From Polytrichum commune (Eukaryota; Streptophyta; Polytrichopsida; Polytrichales; Polytrichaceae), in assembly GCA_950295325.1 (NCBI GenBank), contig OX485805.1, positions 36,441,501-36,505,500 on the forward strand: 64,000 bases of DNA. The letters run 5' to 3'. Position 1 is the first letter of the stretch. Each line of letters starts with the position of its first letter. Made by a program: the position numbers and the translations under genes. Shown here one piece after another: positions 44,601 through 59,404 of the stretch. The notes below the pieces were generated by a model. The model was not told the origin of the DNA and ran no database searches. It saw nothing but the letters and a program-made list of their open reading frames with translations.

Positions 44601-47600
44601 ATCAAATTTCTTGCCTTTAGAGAGTGCATTTGGGGCCGAGCATAGTCTGTAGGGATTTCAGTTCGAAGTTAGAATTCAAGTCAATTCAGGTTCAAGGGCA
44701 TTAACGTCATAAGGTTAAGGGGGGGGGGGGGGGGGTCATATTCATAATGATTTTAGATTTTCAATTTTGGCGTATATATCAAATTTCTTGCCTTTAGAGA
44801 GTACATTCCGCGCCGAGCATAATATCTAGGGATTTGAGTTTGAAGTTAGAAATCAAGTCAATTCAGGTTCAAGGGCATTAAGGTCATAAGGTTAGGGGGG
44901 GGGTCATATTCATAGTGATTTTAGATTTTCAATTTTGGCGTATATATCAAACTTCTTGCCTTTAGAGAGTCCATTCGGGGCCGAGCATAGTCTGTAGGGA
45001 TTTCAGTTTGAAGTTAGAATTCAAGTCAATTCAGGTTCAAGGGCATTAAGGTCATAAGGCTAGGGGGGGGGGGTCATATTCATAATGATTTTAGATTTTC
45101 AATTTTGGCGTATATATCAAACTTCTTGCCTTTAGAGAGTCCATTTGGGGCCGAGCATAGTCTGTAGGGATTTGAGTTTGAAGTTAGAATTCAAGTCAAT
45201 TCAGGTTCAAGGGCATTAAGGTCATAAGGTTAGGGCGGGGGGGTCATATTCATAATGATTTTAGATTTTCAATTTTGGCGTATATAACAAACTTCTTGCC
45301 TTTAGAGAGTCCATTTGGGGCCGAGCATAGTCTGTAGGGATTTGAGTTTGAAGTTAGAATTCAAGTCAATTCAGGTTCAAGGGCATTAAGGTCATAAGGT
45401 TAGGGGGGGGGGGGGTCATATTCATAATGATTTTAGATTTTCAATTTTGGCGTATATAACAAACTTCTTGCCTTTAGAGAGTCCATTTGGGGCCGAGCAT
45501 AGTCTGTAGGGATTTGAGTTTGAAGTTAGAATTCAAGTCAATTCAGGTTCAAGGGCATTAAGGTCATAAGGTTAGGGGGGGGGGGGTCATATTCATAATG
45601 ATTTTAGATTTTCAATTTTGGCGTATATATCAAACTTCTTGCCTTTAGAGAGTCCAATTGGGGCCGAGCATAGTCTGTAGGGATTTGAGTTTGAAGTTAG
45701 AAATCAAGTCAATTCAGGTTCAAGGGCATTAAGGTCATAAGGTGAGGGCGGGGGGGTCATATTCATAATGATTTTAGATTTTCAATTTTGGCGTATATAT
45801 CAAACTTCTTGCCTTTAGAGAGTCCATTCGGGGCCGAGCATAGTCTGTAGGGATTTCAGTTTGAAGTTAGAATTCAAGTCAATTCAGGTTCAAGGGCATT
45901 AAGGTCATAAGGCTAGGGGGGGGGGGGGGTCATATTCATAATGATTTTAGATTTTCAATTTTGGCGTATATATCAAACTTCTTGCCTTTAGAGAGTCCAT
46001 TTGGGGCCGAGCATAGTCTGTAGGGATTTGAGTTTGAAGTTAGAATTCAAGTCAATTCAGGTTCAAGGGCATTAAGGTCATAAGGCTAGGGGGGGGGGAG
46101 GTCAAATTCATAATGATTTTAGATTTTCAATTTTGGCAATATATAAAACTTGCAACCTTTAGAGAGTCCATTCCGCGCCGAGCATAGTATGTAGGGACTT
46201 CAGTTTGTAGTTAGAATTCAAGTCAATTCAGGTTCAAGGGCATTAAGGTCATAAGGGTAGGGTGGGGGGGGGGGGTGGGGTCATATTCATAATGATTTTA
46301 CATTTTCAATTTTGGCTTATATATCAAACTTGCAACCTTTAGAGACTCCATTCGGGGCCGAGCATAGTCTGTAGGGATTTGAGTTTGAAGTTAGAATTCA
46401 AGTCAATTCAGGTTCAAGGGCATTAAGGTCATAAGGGTAGGGGGGGGGGGGGGTCATATTCATAATGATTTTAGATTTTCAATTTAGGCGAATATATCAA
46501 ATTTCTTGCCTTTAGAGAGTGCATTTGGGGCCGAGCATAGTCTGTAGGGATTTCAGTTCGAAGTTAGAATTCAAGTCAATTCAGGTTCAAGGGCATTAAC
46601 GTCATAAGGTTAAGGGGGGGGGGGGGGGTCATATTCATAATGATTTTAGATTTTCAATTTTGGCGTATATATCAAATTTCTTGCCTTTAGAGAGTACATT
46701 CCGCGCCGAGCATAATATCTAGGGATTTGAGTTTGAAGTTAGAAATCAAGTCAATTCAGGTTCAAGGGCATTAAGGTCATAAGGTTAGGGGGGGGGTCAT
46801 ATTCATAGTGATTTTAGATTTTCAATTTTGGCGTATATATCAAACTTCTTGCCTTTAGAGAGTCCATTCGGGGCCGAGCATAGTCTGTAGGGATTTCAGT
46901 TTGAAGTTAGAATTCAAGTCAATTCAGGTTCAAGGGCATTAAGGTCATAAGGCTAGGGGGGGGGGGTCATATTCATAATGATTTTAGATTTTCAATTTTG
47001 GCGTATATATCAAACTTCTTGCCTTTAGAGAGTCCATTTGGGGCCGAGCATAGTCTGTAGGGATTTGAGTTTGAAGTTAGAATTCAAGTCAATTCAGGTT
47101 CAAGGGCATTAAGGTCATAAGGTTAGGGCGGGGGGGTCATATTCATAATGATTTTAGATTTTCAATTTTGGCGTATATAACAAACTTCTTGCCTTTAGAG
47201 AGTCCATTTGGGGCCGAGCATAGTCTGTAGGGATTTGAGTTTGAAGTTAGAATTCAAGTCAATTCAGGTTCAAGGGCATTAAGGTCATAAGGTTAGGGGG
47301 GGGGGGGTCATATTCATAATGATTTTAGATTTTCAATTTTGGCGTATATAACAAACTTCTTGCCTTTAGAGAGTCCATTTGGGGCCGAGCATAGTCTGTA
47401 GGGATTTGAGTTTGAAGTTAGAATTCAAGTCAATTCAGGTTCAAGGGCATTAAGGTCATAAGGTTAGGGGGGGGGGTCATATTCATAATGATTTTAGATT
47501 TTCAATTTTGGCGTATATATCAAACTTCTTGCCTTTAGAGAGTCCAATTGGGGCCGAGCATAGTCTGTAGGGATTTGAGTTTGAAGTTAGAATTCAAGTC

Positions 47601-50600
47601 AATTCAGGTTCAAGGGCATTAAGGTCATAAGGCTGGGGGGGGGGGGGGGTCATATTCATAATGATTTTAGATATTCAATTTTGGCAATATATAAAACTTG
47701 CAACCTTTAGAGAGTCCATTCCGCGCCGAGCATAGTATCTAGGGACTTCAGTTTGTAGTTAGAATTCAAGTCAATTCAGGTTCAAGGGCATTAAGGTCAT
47801 AAGGGTACGGTGGGGGGGGGGGTGGGGTCATATTCATAATGATTTTAGATTTTCAATTTTGGCTTATATATCAAACTTGCAACCTTTAGAGACTCCATTC
47901 GGGGCCGAGCATAGTCTGTAGGGATTTGAGTTTGAAGTTAGAATTCAAGTCAATTCAGGTTCAAGGGCATTAAGGTCATAAGGGTAGGGGGGGGGGGGGG
48001 TCATATTCATAATGATTTTAGATTTTCAATTTAGGCGAATATATCAAATTTCTTGCCTTTATAGAGTGCATTTGGGGCCGAGCATAGTCTGTAGGGATTT
48101 CAGTTCGAAGTTAGAATTCAAGTCAATTCAGGTTCAAGGGCATTAACGTCATAAGGTTAGGGGGGGGGGGGTCATATTCATAATGATTTTAGATTTTCAA
48201 TTTTGGCGTACATATCAAATTTCTTGCCTTTAGAGAGAACATTCCGCGCCGAGCATAATATCTAGGGATTTGAGTTTGAAGTTAGAAATCAAGTCAATTC
48301 AGGTTCAAGGGCATTAAGGTCATAAGGTTAGGGGGGGGGGTCATATTCATAGTGATTTTAGATTTTCAATTTTGGCGTATATATCAAACTTCTTGCCTTT
48401 AGAGAGTCCATTCGGGGCCGAGCATAGTCTGTAGGGATTTCAGTTTGAAGTTAGAATTCAAGTCAATTCAGGTTCAAGGGCATTAAGGTCATAAGGGTAG
48501 GGGGGGGGGGGGGTCATATTCATAATGATTTTAGATTTTCAATTTTGGCGTATATATCAAATTTCTTGCCTTTAGAGAGTCCATTCCGCGCCGAGCATAG
48601 TATCTAGGGATTTGAGTTTGAAGTTAGAAATCAAGTCAATTCAGGTTCAAGGGCATTAAGGTCATAAGGTTAGGGCGGGGGGGTCATATTCATAATGATT
48701 TTAGATTTTGAATTTTGGCGTATATAACAAACTTCTTGCCTTTAGAGAGTCCATTTGGGGCCGAGCATAGTCTGTAGGGATTTGAGTTTGAAGTTAGAAT
48801 TCAAGTCAATTCAGGTTCAAGGGCATTAAGGTCATAAGGTTAGGGGGCGGGGGTCATATTCATAATGATTTTAGATTTTCAATTTAGGCGAATATATCAA
48901 ATTTCTTGCCTTTAGAGAGTGCATTTGGGGCCGAGCATAGTCTGTAGGGATTTCAGTTCGAAGTTAGAATTCAAGTCAATTCAGGTTCAAGGGCATTAAC
49001 GTCATAAGGTTAGGGGGGGGGGGGGGTCATATTCATAATGATTTTAGATTTTCAATTTTGGCGTATATATCAAATTTCTTGCCTTTAGAGAGTACATTCC
49101 GCGCCGAGCATAATATCTAGGGATTTGAGTTTGAAGTTAGAAATCAAGTCAATTCAGGTTCAAGGGCATTAAGGTCATAAGGTTAGGGGGGGGGGGGGTC
49201 ATATTCATAGTGATTTTAGATTTTCAATTTTGGCGTATATATCAAACTTCTTGCCTTTAGAGAGTCCATTCGGGGCCGAGCATAGTCTGTAGGGATTTCA
49301 GTTTGACGTTAGAATTCAAGTCAATTCAGGTTCAAGGGCATTAAGGTCATAAGGCTAGGGGGGGGGCGGGTCATATTCATAATGATTTTAGATTTTCAAT
49401 TTTGGCGTATATATCAAATTTCTTGCCTTTAGAGAGTCCATTCCGCGCCGAGCATAGTATCTAGGGATTTGAGTTTGAAGTTAGAAATCAAGTCAATTCA
49501 GGTTCAAGGGCATTAAGGTCATAAGGTGAGGGCGGGGGGGTCATATTCATAATGATTTTAGATTTTCAATTTTGGCGTATATATCAAACTTCTTGCCTTT
49601 AGAGAGTCCATTCGGGGCCGAGCATAGTCTGTAGGGATTTCAGTTTGAAGTTAGAATTCAAGTCAATTCAGGTTCAAGGGCATTAAGGTCATAAGGCTAG
49701 GGGGGGGGGGTCATATTCATAATGATTTTAGATTTTCAATTTTGGCGTATATATCAAACTTCTTGCCTTTAGAGAGTCCATTTGGGGCCGAGCATAGTCT
49801 GTAGGGATTTGAGTTTGAAGTTAGAATTCAAGTCAATTCAGGTTCAAGGGCATTAAGGTCATAAGGCTAGGGGGGGGGGGGGGTCATATTCATAATGATT
49901 TTAGATTTTCAATTTTGGCAATATATAAAACTTGCAACCTTTAGAGAGTCCATTCCGCGCCGAGCATAGTATCTAGGGACTTCAGTTTGTAGTTAGAATT
50001 CAAGTCAATTCAGGTTCAAGGGCATTAAGGTCATAAGGGTAGGGTGGGGGGGGGGGGTGGGGTCATATTCATAATGATTTTAGATTTTCAATTTTGGCTT
50101 ATATATCAAACTTGCAACCTTTAGAGACTCCATTCGGGGCCGAGCATAGTCTGTAGGGATTTGAGTTTGAAGTTAGAATTCAAGTCAATTCAGGTTCAAG
50201 GGCATTAAGGTCATAAGGGTAGGGGGGGGGGGGGGGTCATATTCATAATGATTTTAGATTTTCAATTTAGGCGAATATATCAAATTTCTTGCCTTTAGAG
50301 AGTGCATTTGGGGCCGAGCATAGTCTGTAGGGATTTCAGTTCGAAGTTAGAATTCAAGTCAATTCAGGTTCAAGGGCATTAACGTCATAAGGTTAAGGGG
50401 GGGGGGGGGGGGCATATTCATAATGATTTTAGATTTTCAATTTTGGCGTATATATCAAATTTCTTGCCTTTAGAGAGTACATTCCGCGCCGAGCATAATA
50501 TCTAGGGATTTGAGTTTGAAGTTAGAAATCAAGTCAATTCAGGTTCAAGGGCATTAAGGTCATAAGGTTAGGGGGGGGGTCATATTCATAGTGATTTTAG

Positions 50601-53600
50601 ATTTTCAATTTTGGCGTATATATCAAACTTCTTGCCTTTAGAGAGTCCATTCGGGGCCGAGCATAGTCTGTAGGGATTTCAGTTTGAAGTTAGAATTCAA
50701 GTCAATTCAGGTTCAAGGGCATTAAGGTCATAAGGCTAGGGGGGGGGGGGTCATATTCATAATGATTTTAGATTTTCAATTTTGGCGTATATATCAAACT
50801 TCTTGCCTTTAGAGAGTCCATTTGGGGCCGAGCATAGTCTGTAGGGATTTGAGTTTGAAGTTAGAATTCAAGTCAATTCAGGTTCAAGGGCATTAAGGTC
50901 ATAAGGTTAGGGCGGGGGGGTCATATTCATAATGATTTTAGATTTTCAATTTTGGCGTATATAACAAACTTCTTGCCTTTAGAGAGTCCATTTGGGGCCG
51001 AGCATAGTCTGTAGGGATTTGAGTTTGAAGTTAGAATTCAAGTCAATTCAGGTTCAAGGGCATTAAGGTCATAAGGTTAGGGGGGGGGGGGGTCATATTC
51101 ATAATGATTTTAGATTTTCAATTTTGGCGTATATAACAAACTTCTTGCCTTTAGAGAGTCCATTTGGGGCCGAGCATAGTCTGTAGGGATTTGAGTTTGA
51201 AGTTAGAATTCAAGTCAATTCAGGTTCAAGGGCATTAAGGTCATAAGGTTAGGGGGGGGGGGGTCATATTCATAATGATTTTAGATTTTCAATTTTGGCG
51301 TATATATCAAACTTCTTGCCTTTAGAGAGTCCAATTGGGGCCGAGCATAGTCTGTAGGGATTTGAGTTTGAAGTTAGAATTCAAGTCAATTCAGGTTCAA
51401 GGGCATTAAGGTCATAAGGCTAGGGGGGGGGGGGGTCATATTCATAATGATTTTAGATTTTCAATTTTGGCAATATATAAAACTTGCAACCTTTAGAGAG
51501 TCCATTCCGCGCCGAGCATAGTATGTAGGGACTTCAGTTTGTAGTTAGAATTCAAGTCAATTCAGGTTCAAGGGCATTAAGGTCATAAGGGTACGGTGGG
51601 GGGGGGGGGTGGGGTCATATTCATAATGATTTTAGATTTTCAATTTTGGCTTATATATCAAACTTGCAACCTTTAGAGACTCCATTCGGGGCCGAGCATA
51701 GTCTGTAGGGATTTGAGTTTGAAGTTAGAATTCAAGTCAATTCAGGTTCAAGGGCATTAAGGTCATAAGGGTAGGGGGGGGGGGTCATATTCATAATGAT
51801 TTTAGATTTTCAATTTAGGCGAATATATCAAATTTCTTGCCTTTAGAGAGTGCATTTGGGGCCGAGCATAGTCTGTAGGGATTTCAGTTCGAAGTTAGAA
51901 TTCAAGTCAATTCAGGTTCAAGGGCATTAACGTCATAAGGTTAGGGGGGGGGGGGGGTCATATTCATAATGATTTTAGATTTTCAATTTTGGCGTACATA
52001 TCAAATTTCTTGCCTTTAGAGAGAACATTCCGCGCCGAGCATAATATCTAGGGATTTGAGTTTGAAGTTAGAAATCAAGTCAATTCAGGTTCAAGGGCAT
52101 TAAGGTCATAAGGTTAGGGGGGGGGGTCATATTCATAGTGATTTTAGATTTTCAATTTTGGCGTATATATCAAACTTCTTGCCTTTAGAGAGTCCATTCG
52201 GGGCCGAGCATAGTCTGTAGGGATTTCAGTTTGAAGTTAGAATTCAAGTCAATTCAGGTTCAAGGGCATTAAGGTCATAAGGCTAGGGGGGGGGGGGTCA
52301 TATTCATAATGATTTTAGATTTTGAATTTTGGCGTATATAACAAACTTCTTGCCTTTAGAGAGTCCATTTGGGGCCGAGCATAGTCTGTAGGGATTTGAG
52401 TTTGAAGTTAGAATTCAAGTCAATTCAGGTTCAAGGGCATTAAGGTCATAAGGTTAGGGCGGGGGGGTCATATTCATAATGATTTTAGATTTTGAATTTT
52501 GGCGTATATAACAAACTTCTTGCCTTTAGAGAGTCCATTTGGGGCCGAGCATAGTCTGTAGGGATTTGAGTTTGAAGTTAGAATTCAAGTCAATTCAGGT
52601 TCAAGGGCATTAAGGTCATAAGGTTAGGGGGCGGGGGTCATATTCATAATGATTTTAGATTTTCAATTTAGGCGAATATATCAAATTTCTTGCCTTTAGA
52701 GAGTGCATTTGGGGCCGAGCATAGTCTGTAGGGATTTCAGTTCGAAGTTAGAATTCAAGTCAATTCAGGTTCAAGGGCATTAACGTCATAAGGTTAGGGG
52801 GGGGGGGTCATATTCATAATGATTTTAGATTTTCAATTTTGGCAGTATATAAAACTTGCAACCTTTAGAGAGTCCATTCCGCGCCGAGCATAGTATCTAA
52901 GGATTTGAGTTTGAAGTTAGAATTCAAGTCAATTCAGGTTCAAGGGCATTAAGGTCATAAGGCTAGGGGGGGGGGGGTGGGGTCATATTCATAATGATTT
53001 TAGATTTTCAATTTTGGCTTATATATCAAACTTGCAACCTTTAGAGACTCCATTCGGGGCCGAGCATAGTCTGTAGGGATTTCAGTTTGAAGTTAGAATT
53101 CAAGTCAATTCAGGTTCAAGGGCATTAAGGTCATAAGGTTAGGGGGGGGGGGGTCATATTCATAATGATTTTAGATTTTCAATTTAGGCGAATATATCAA
53201 ATTTCTTGCCTTTAGAGAGTGCATTTGGGGCCGAGCATAGTCTGTAGGGATTTCAGTTCGAAGTTAGAATTCAAGTCAATTCAGGTTCAAGGGCATTAAC
53301 GTCATAAGGTTAGGGGGGGGGGGGTCATATTCATAATGATTTTAGATTTTCAATTTTGGCGTATATATCAAACTTCTTGCCTTTAGAGAGTACATTCCGC
53401 GCCGAGCATAATATCTAGGGATTTGAGTTTGAAGTTAGAAATCAAGTCAATTCAGGTTCAAGGGCATTAAGGTCATAAGGTTAGGGGGGGGGGGGTCATA
53501 TTCATAGTGATTTTAGATTTTCAATTTTGGCGTATATATCAAACTTCTTGCCTTTAGAGAGTCCATTCGGGGCCGAGCATAGTCTGTAGGGATTTCAGTT

Positions 53601-56600
53601 TGACGTTAGAATTCAAGTCAATTCAGGTTCAAGGGCATTAAGGTCATAAGGCTAGGGGGGGGGGGTCATATTCATAATGATTTTAGATTTTCAATTTTGG
53701 CGTATATATCAAATTTCTTGCCTTTAGAGAGTCCATTCCGCGCCGAGCATAGTATCTAGGGATTTGAGTTTGAAGTTAGAAATCAAGTCAATTCAGGTTC
53801 AAGGGCATTAAGGTCATAAGGTTAGGGCGGGGGGGTCATATTCATAATGATTTTAGATTTTGAATTTTGACGTATATAACAAACTTCTTGCCTTTAGAGA
53901 GTCCATTTGGGGCCGAGCATAGTCTGTAGGGATTTGAGTTTGAAGTTAGAATTCAAGTCAATTCAGGTTCAAGGGCATTAAGGTCATAAGGTTAGGGGGG
54001 GGGGGTCATATTCATAATGATTTTAGATGTTGAATTTTGGCGTATATATCAAACTTCTTGCCTTTAGAGAGTCCATTTGGGGCCGAGCATAGTCTGTAGG
54101 GATTTGAGTTTGAAGTTAGAATTCAAGTCAATTCAGGTTCAAGGGCATTAAGGTCATAAGGCTAGGGGGGGGGGGGTCATATTCATAATGATTTTAGATT
54201 TTCAATTTTGGCAATATATAAAACTTGCAACCTTTAGAGAGTCCATTCCGCGCCGAGCATAGTATCTAGGGACTTCAGTTTGTAGTTAGAATTCAAGTCA
54301 ATTCAGGTTCAAGGGCATTAAGGTCATAAGGGTAGGGTGGGGGGGGGGGGTGGGGTCATATTCATAATGATTTTAGATTTTCAATTTTGGCTTATATATC
54401 AAACTTGCAACCTTTAGAGACTCCATTCGGGGCCGAGCATAGTCTGTAGGGATTTCAGTTTGAAGTTAGAATTCAAGTCAATTCAGGTTCAAGGGCATTA
54501 AGGTCATAAGGGTAGGGGGGGGGGGGGTCATATTCATAATGATTTTAGATTTTCAATTTAGGCGAATATATCAAATTTCTTGCCTTTAGAGAGTGCATTT
54601 GGGGCCGAGCATAGTCTGTAGGGATTTCAGTTCGAAGTTAGAATTCAAGTCAATTCAGGTTCAAGGGCATTAACGTCATAAGGTTAGGGGGGGGGGGGGT
54701 CATATTCATAATGATTTTAGATTTTCAATTTTGGCGTATATATCAAATTTCTTGCCTTTAGAGAGTACATTCCGCGCCGAGCATAATATCTAGGGATTTG
54801 AGTTTGAAGTTAGAAATCAAGTCAATTCAGGTTCAAGGGCATTAAGGTCATAAGGTTAGGGGGGGGGGGTCATATTCATAGTGATTTTAGATTTTCAATT
54901 TTGGCGTATATATCAAACTTCTTGCCTTTAGAGAGTCCATTCGGGGCCGAGCATAGTCTGTAGGGATTTCAGTTTGACGTTAGAATTCAAGTCAATTCAG
55001 GTTCAAGGGCATTAAGGTCATAAGGCTAGGGGGGGGGGGGTCATATTCATAATGATTTTAGATTTTCAATTTTGGCGTATATATCAAATTTCTTGCCTTT
55101 AGAGAGTCCATTCCGCGCCGAGCATAGTATCTAGGGATTTGAGTTTGAAGTTAGAAATCAAGTCAATTCAGGTTCAAGGGCATTAAGGTCATAAGGTTAG
55201 GGCGGGGGGGTCATATTCATAATGATTTTAGATTTTGAATTTTGGCGTATATAACAAACTTCTTGCCTTTAGAGAGTCCATTTGGGGCCGAGCATAGTCT
55301 GTAGGGATTTGAGTTTGAAGTTAGAATTCAAGTCAATTCAGGTTCAAGGGCATTAAGGTCATAAGGTTAGGGGGGGGGGGTCATATTCATAATGATTTTA
55401 GATTTTCAATTTTGGCGTATATATCAAACTTCTTGCCTTTAGAGAGTCCATTTGGGGCCGAGCATAGTCTGTAGGGATTTGAGTTTGAAGTTAGAATTCA
55501 AGTCAATTCAGGTTCAAGGGCATTAAGGTCATAAGGCTAGGGGGGGGGGGGTCATATTCATAATGATTTTAGATTTTCAATTTTGGCAATATATAAAACT
55601 TGCAACCTTTAGAGAGTCCATTCCGCGCCGAGCATAGTATCTAGGGACTTCAGTTTGTAGTTAGAATTCAAGTCAATTCAGGTTCAAGGGCATTAAGGTC
55701 ATAAGGGTAGGGTGGGGGGGGGGGGGGTGGGGTCATATTCATAATGATTTTAGATTTTCAATTTTGGCTTATATATCAAACTTGCAACCTTTAGAGACTC
55801 CATTCGGGGCCGAGCATAGTCTGTAGGGATTTGAGTTTGAAGTTAGAATTCAAGTCAATTCAGGTTCAAGGGCATTAAGGTCATAAGGGTAGGGGGGGGG
55901 GGTCATATTCATAATGATTTTAGATTTTCAATTTAGGCGAATATATCAAATTTCTTGCCTTTAGAGAGTGCATTTGGGGCCGAGCATAGTCTGTAGGGAT
56001 TTCAGTTCGAAGTTAGAATTCAAGTCAATTCAGGTTCAAGGGCATTAACGTCATAAGGTTAGGGGGGGGGGGTCATATTCATAATGATTTTAGATTTTCA
56101 ATTTTGGCGTATATATCAAATTTCTTGCCTTTAGAGAGTACATTCCGCGCCGAGCATAATATCTAGGGATTTGAGTTTGAAGTTAGAAATCAAGTCAATT
56201 CAGGTTCAAGGGCATTAAGGTCATAAGGTTAGGGGGGGGGGGTGGTCATATTCATAGTGATTTTAGATTTTCAATTTTGGCGTATATATCAAACTTCTTG
56301 CCTTTAGAGAGTCCATTCGGGGCCGAGCATAGTCTGTAGGGATTTCAGTTTGAAGTTAGAATTCAAGTCAATTCAGGTTCAAGGGCATTAAGGTCATAAG
56401 GCTAGGGGAGGGGGGGGGGGGGTCATATTCATAATGATTTTAGATTTTCAATTTTGGCGTATATATCAAATTTCTTGCCTTTAGAGAGTACATTCCGCGC
56501 CGAGCATAATATCTAGGGATTTGAGTTTGAAGTTAGAAATCAAGTCAATTCAGGTTCAAGGGCATTAAGGTCATAAGGTTAGGGGGGGGGGGTCATATTC

Positions 56601-59404
56601 ATAGTGATTTTAGATTTTCAATTTTGGCGTATATATCAAACTTCTTGCCTTTAGAGAGTCCATTTGGGGCCGAGCATAGTCTGTAGGGATTTGAGTTTGA
56701 AGTTAGAATTCAAGTCAATTCAGGTTCAAGGGCATTAAGGTCATAAGGCTAGGGGGGGGGGGGGTCATATTCATAATGATTTTAGATTTTCAAGTTTGGC
56801 GTATATATCAAATTTCTTGCCTTTAGAGAGTCCATTCCGCGCCGAGCATAGTATCTAGGGATTTGAGTTTGAAGTTAGAAATCAAGTCAATTCAGGTTCA
56901 AGGGCATTAAGGTCATAAGGTTAGGGCGGGGGGGTCATATTCATAATGATTTTAGATTTTGAATTTTGGCGTATATAACAAACTTCTTGCCTTTAGAGAG
57001 TCCATTTGGGGCCGAGCATAGTCTGTAGGGATTTGAGTTTGAAGTTAGAATTCAAGTCAATTCAGGTTCAAGGGCATTAAGGTCATAAGGTTAGGGGGGG
57101 GGGGGTCATATTCATAATGATTTTAGATTTTCAATTTTGGCGTATATATCAAATTTCTTGCCTTTAGAGAGTACATTCCGCGCCGAGCATAATATCTAGG
57201 GATTTGAGTTTGAAGTTAGAAATCAAGTCAATTCAGGTTCAAGGGCATTAAGGTCATAAGGTTAGGGGGGGGGGTGGTCATATTCATAGTGATTTTAGAT
57301 TTTCAATTTTGGCGTATATATCAAACTTCTTGCCTTTAGAGAGTCCATTTGGGGCCGAGCATAGTCTGTAGGGATTTGAGTTTGAAGTTAGAATTCAAGT
57401 CAATTCAGGTTCAAGGGCATTAAGGTCATAAGGTTAGGGGGGGGGGTCATATTCATAATGATTTTAGATTTTCAATTTTGGCGTATATATCAAACTTCTT
57501 GCCTTTAGAGAGTCCATTTGGGGCCGAGCATAGTCTGTAGGGATTTCAGTTTGTAGTTAGAATTCAAGTCAATTGAGGTTCAAGGGCATTAAGGTCATAA
57601 GGCTAGGGGGGGGGGGGGGGGGGTCATATTCATAATGATTTTAGATTTTCAATTTTGGCAGTATATAAAACTTGCAACCTTTAGAGAGTCCATTCCGCGC
57701 CGAGCATAGTATCTAAGGATTTGAGTTTGAAGTTAGAATTCAAGTCAATTCAGGTTCAAGGGCATTAAGGTCATAAGGCTAGGGGGGGGGGTGGGGTCAT
57801 ATTCATAATGATTTTAGATTTTCAATTTTGGCTTATATATCAAACTTGCAACCTTTAGAGACTCCATTCGGGGCCGAGCATAGTCTGTAGGGATTTCAGT
57901 TTGAAGTTAGAATTCAAGTCAATTCAGGTTCAAGGGCATTAAGGTCATAAGGCTAGGGGGGGGGGGGTCATATTCCTAATGATTTTAGATTTTCAATTTT
58001 GGCGTATATATCAAATTTCTTGCCTTTGGAGAGTCCATTCCGCGCCGAGCATAATATCTAGGGATTTGAGTTTGAAGTTAGAAATCAAGTCAATTCAGGT
58101 TCAAGGGCATTAAGGTCATAAGGTTAGGGGGGGGGGTCATATTCATAATGATTTTAGATTTTCAATTTTGGCGCATATATCAAACTTGCAACCTTTAGAG
58201 AGTCCATTCAGGGCTGAGCATAGTCTGTAGGTATTTCAGTTTGAAGTTAGAATTCAAGTCAATTCAGGTTCAAGGGCATTAAGGTCATAAGGTTAAGGGG
58301 GGGGGGGGTCATATTCATAATGATTTTAGATTTTCAATTTTGGCTTGTATATCAAACTTGCAACCTTTAGAGAGTCCATTCGGCGCCGAGCATAGTGTGT
58401 AGGGATTTCAGATTGAAGTTAGAATTCAAGTCAATTCAGGTTCAAGGGCATTAAGGTCATAAGGTTAAGGGGGGGGGGGGGGGGTCATATTCATAATGAT
58501 TTTAGATTTTCAATGTTGGCTTGTATATCAAACTTGCAACCTTTAGAGAGTCCAGTCGGCGCCGAGCATAGTCTGTAGGGATTTCAGATTGAAGTTAGAA
58601 TTCAAGTCAATTCAGGTTCAAGGGCATTAAGGTCACAAGGTTAGAGGGGGGGGGGGGTCATATTCATAATTATTTTAGATTTTCAATTTTGGCTTATATA
58701 TCAAATTTGCAACGTTTGGAGAGTCCGTTCGGGGCCGAGCACAGTCTGTAGGGATTTGAGTTTGAAGTTAGTATTCAAGTCAATTCAGGTTCAAGGGCAT
58801 TAAGGTCATAAGGTTAGGGGGGGGGGTCATATTCATATTGATTTTAGATTTTCAATTTTGGCGTATATATCAAATTTCTTGCCTGTAGAGAGTCCATTCG
58901 GGGCCGAGCATAGTATCTAGGGATTTCAGTTTGAAGTTAGTATTCAAGTCAATTCAGGTTCAAGGGCATTAAGGTCATAAGGTTAGGTGGGGGGGGGGGG
59001 TCATATTCATATTGATTTGGATTTTCAATTTTGGCTGATATATCAAACTTGCAACCTTTAGAGAGTCCATTCGAGGCCGAGCATGGTCTGTAGGGATTTC
59101 AGTTTGAAGTTAGAATTCAAGTCAATTCAGGTTCAAGGGCATTAAGGTCATAAGGTTAGGGGGGGGGGTCCATATTCATAATGATTTTAGATTTTCAATT
59201 TTGGGTTATATATCAAACTTGCAACCTTTAGAGAGTCCAGTCGGGGCCGAGCATAGTCTGTAAGGATTTATGTTTGAAGGTAGAATTCAAGTCAATTCAA
59301 GTTCAAGGGCATTAAGGTCATAAGGTTAGGGGGGGGGTCATATTCATATTGATTTCGATTTTCAATTTTGGCTGATATATCAAACTTCCAGCCTTTAGAA
59401 AGTC
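41626..59404 (+). repeat. Satellite array 2, about 170-bp monomers with a poly-G tract and higher-order repeats
   Basis: The same monomer and orientation as array 1, about 104 copies judged from length. Clear higher-order repeats: the rare junction GGGTA(G/C)GGTGGGG...TGGGG recurs at 44361, 46255, 47803, 50037, 51589, 54330 and 55705, at multiples of about 172 bp (8, 9, 11 or 13 monomers). The central region (43-57 kb) is very homogeneous. The last monomers (after about 58600) diverge and resemble the first monomers of array 1 in CATATTGATTT, GCTGATATATC and CTTCCAGCC. No coding capacity. Confidence 0.97.
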
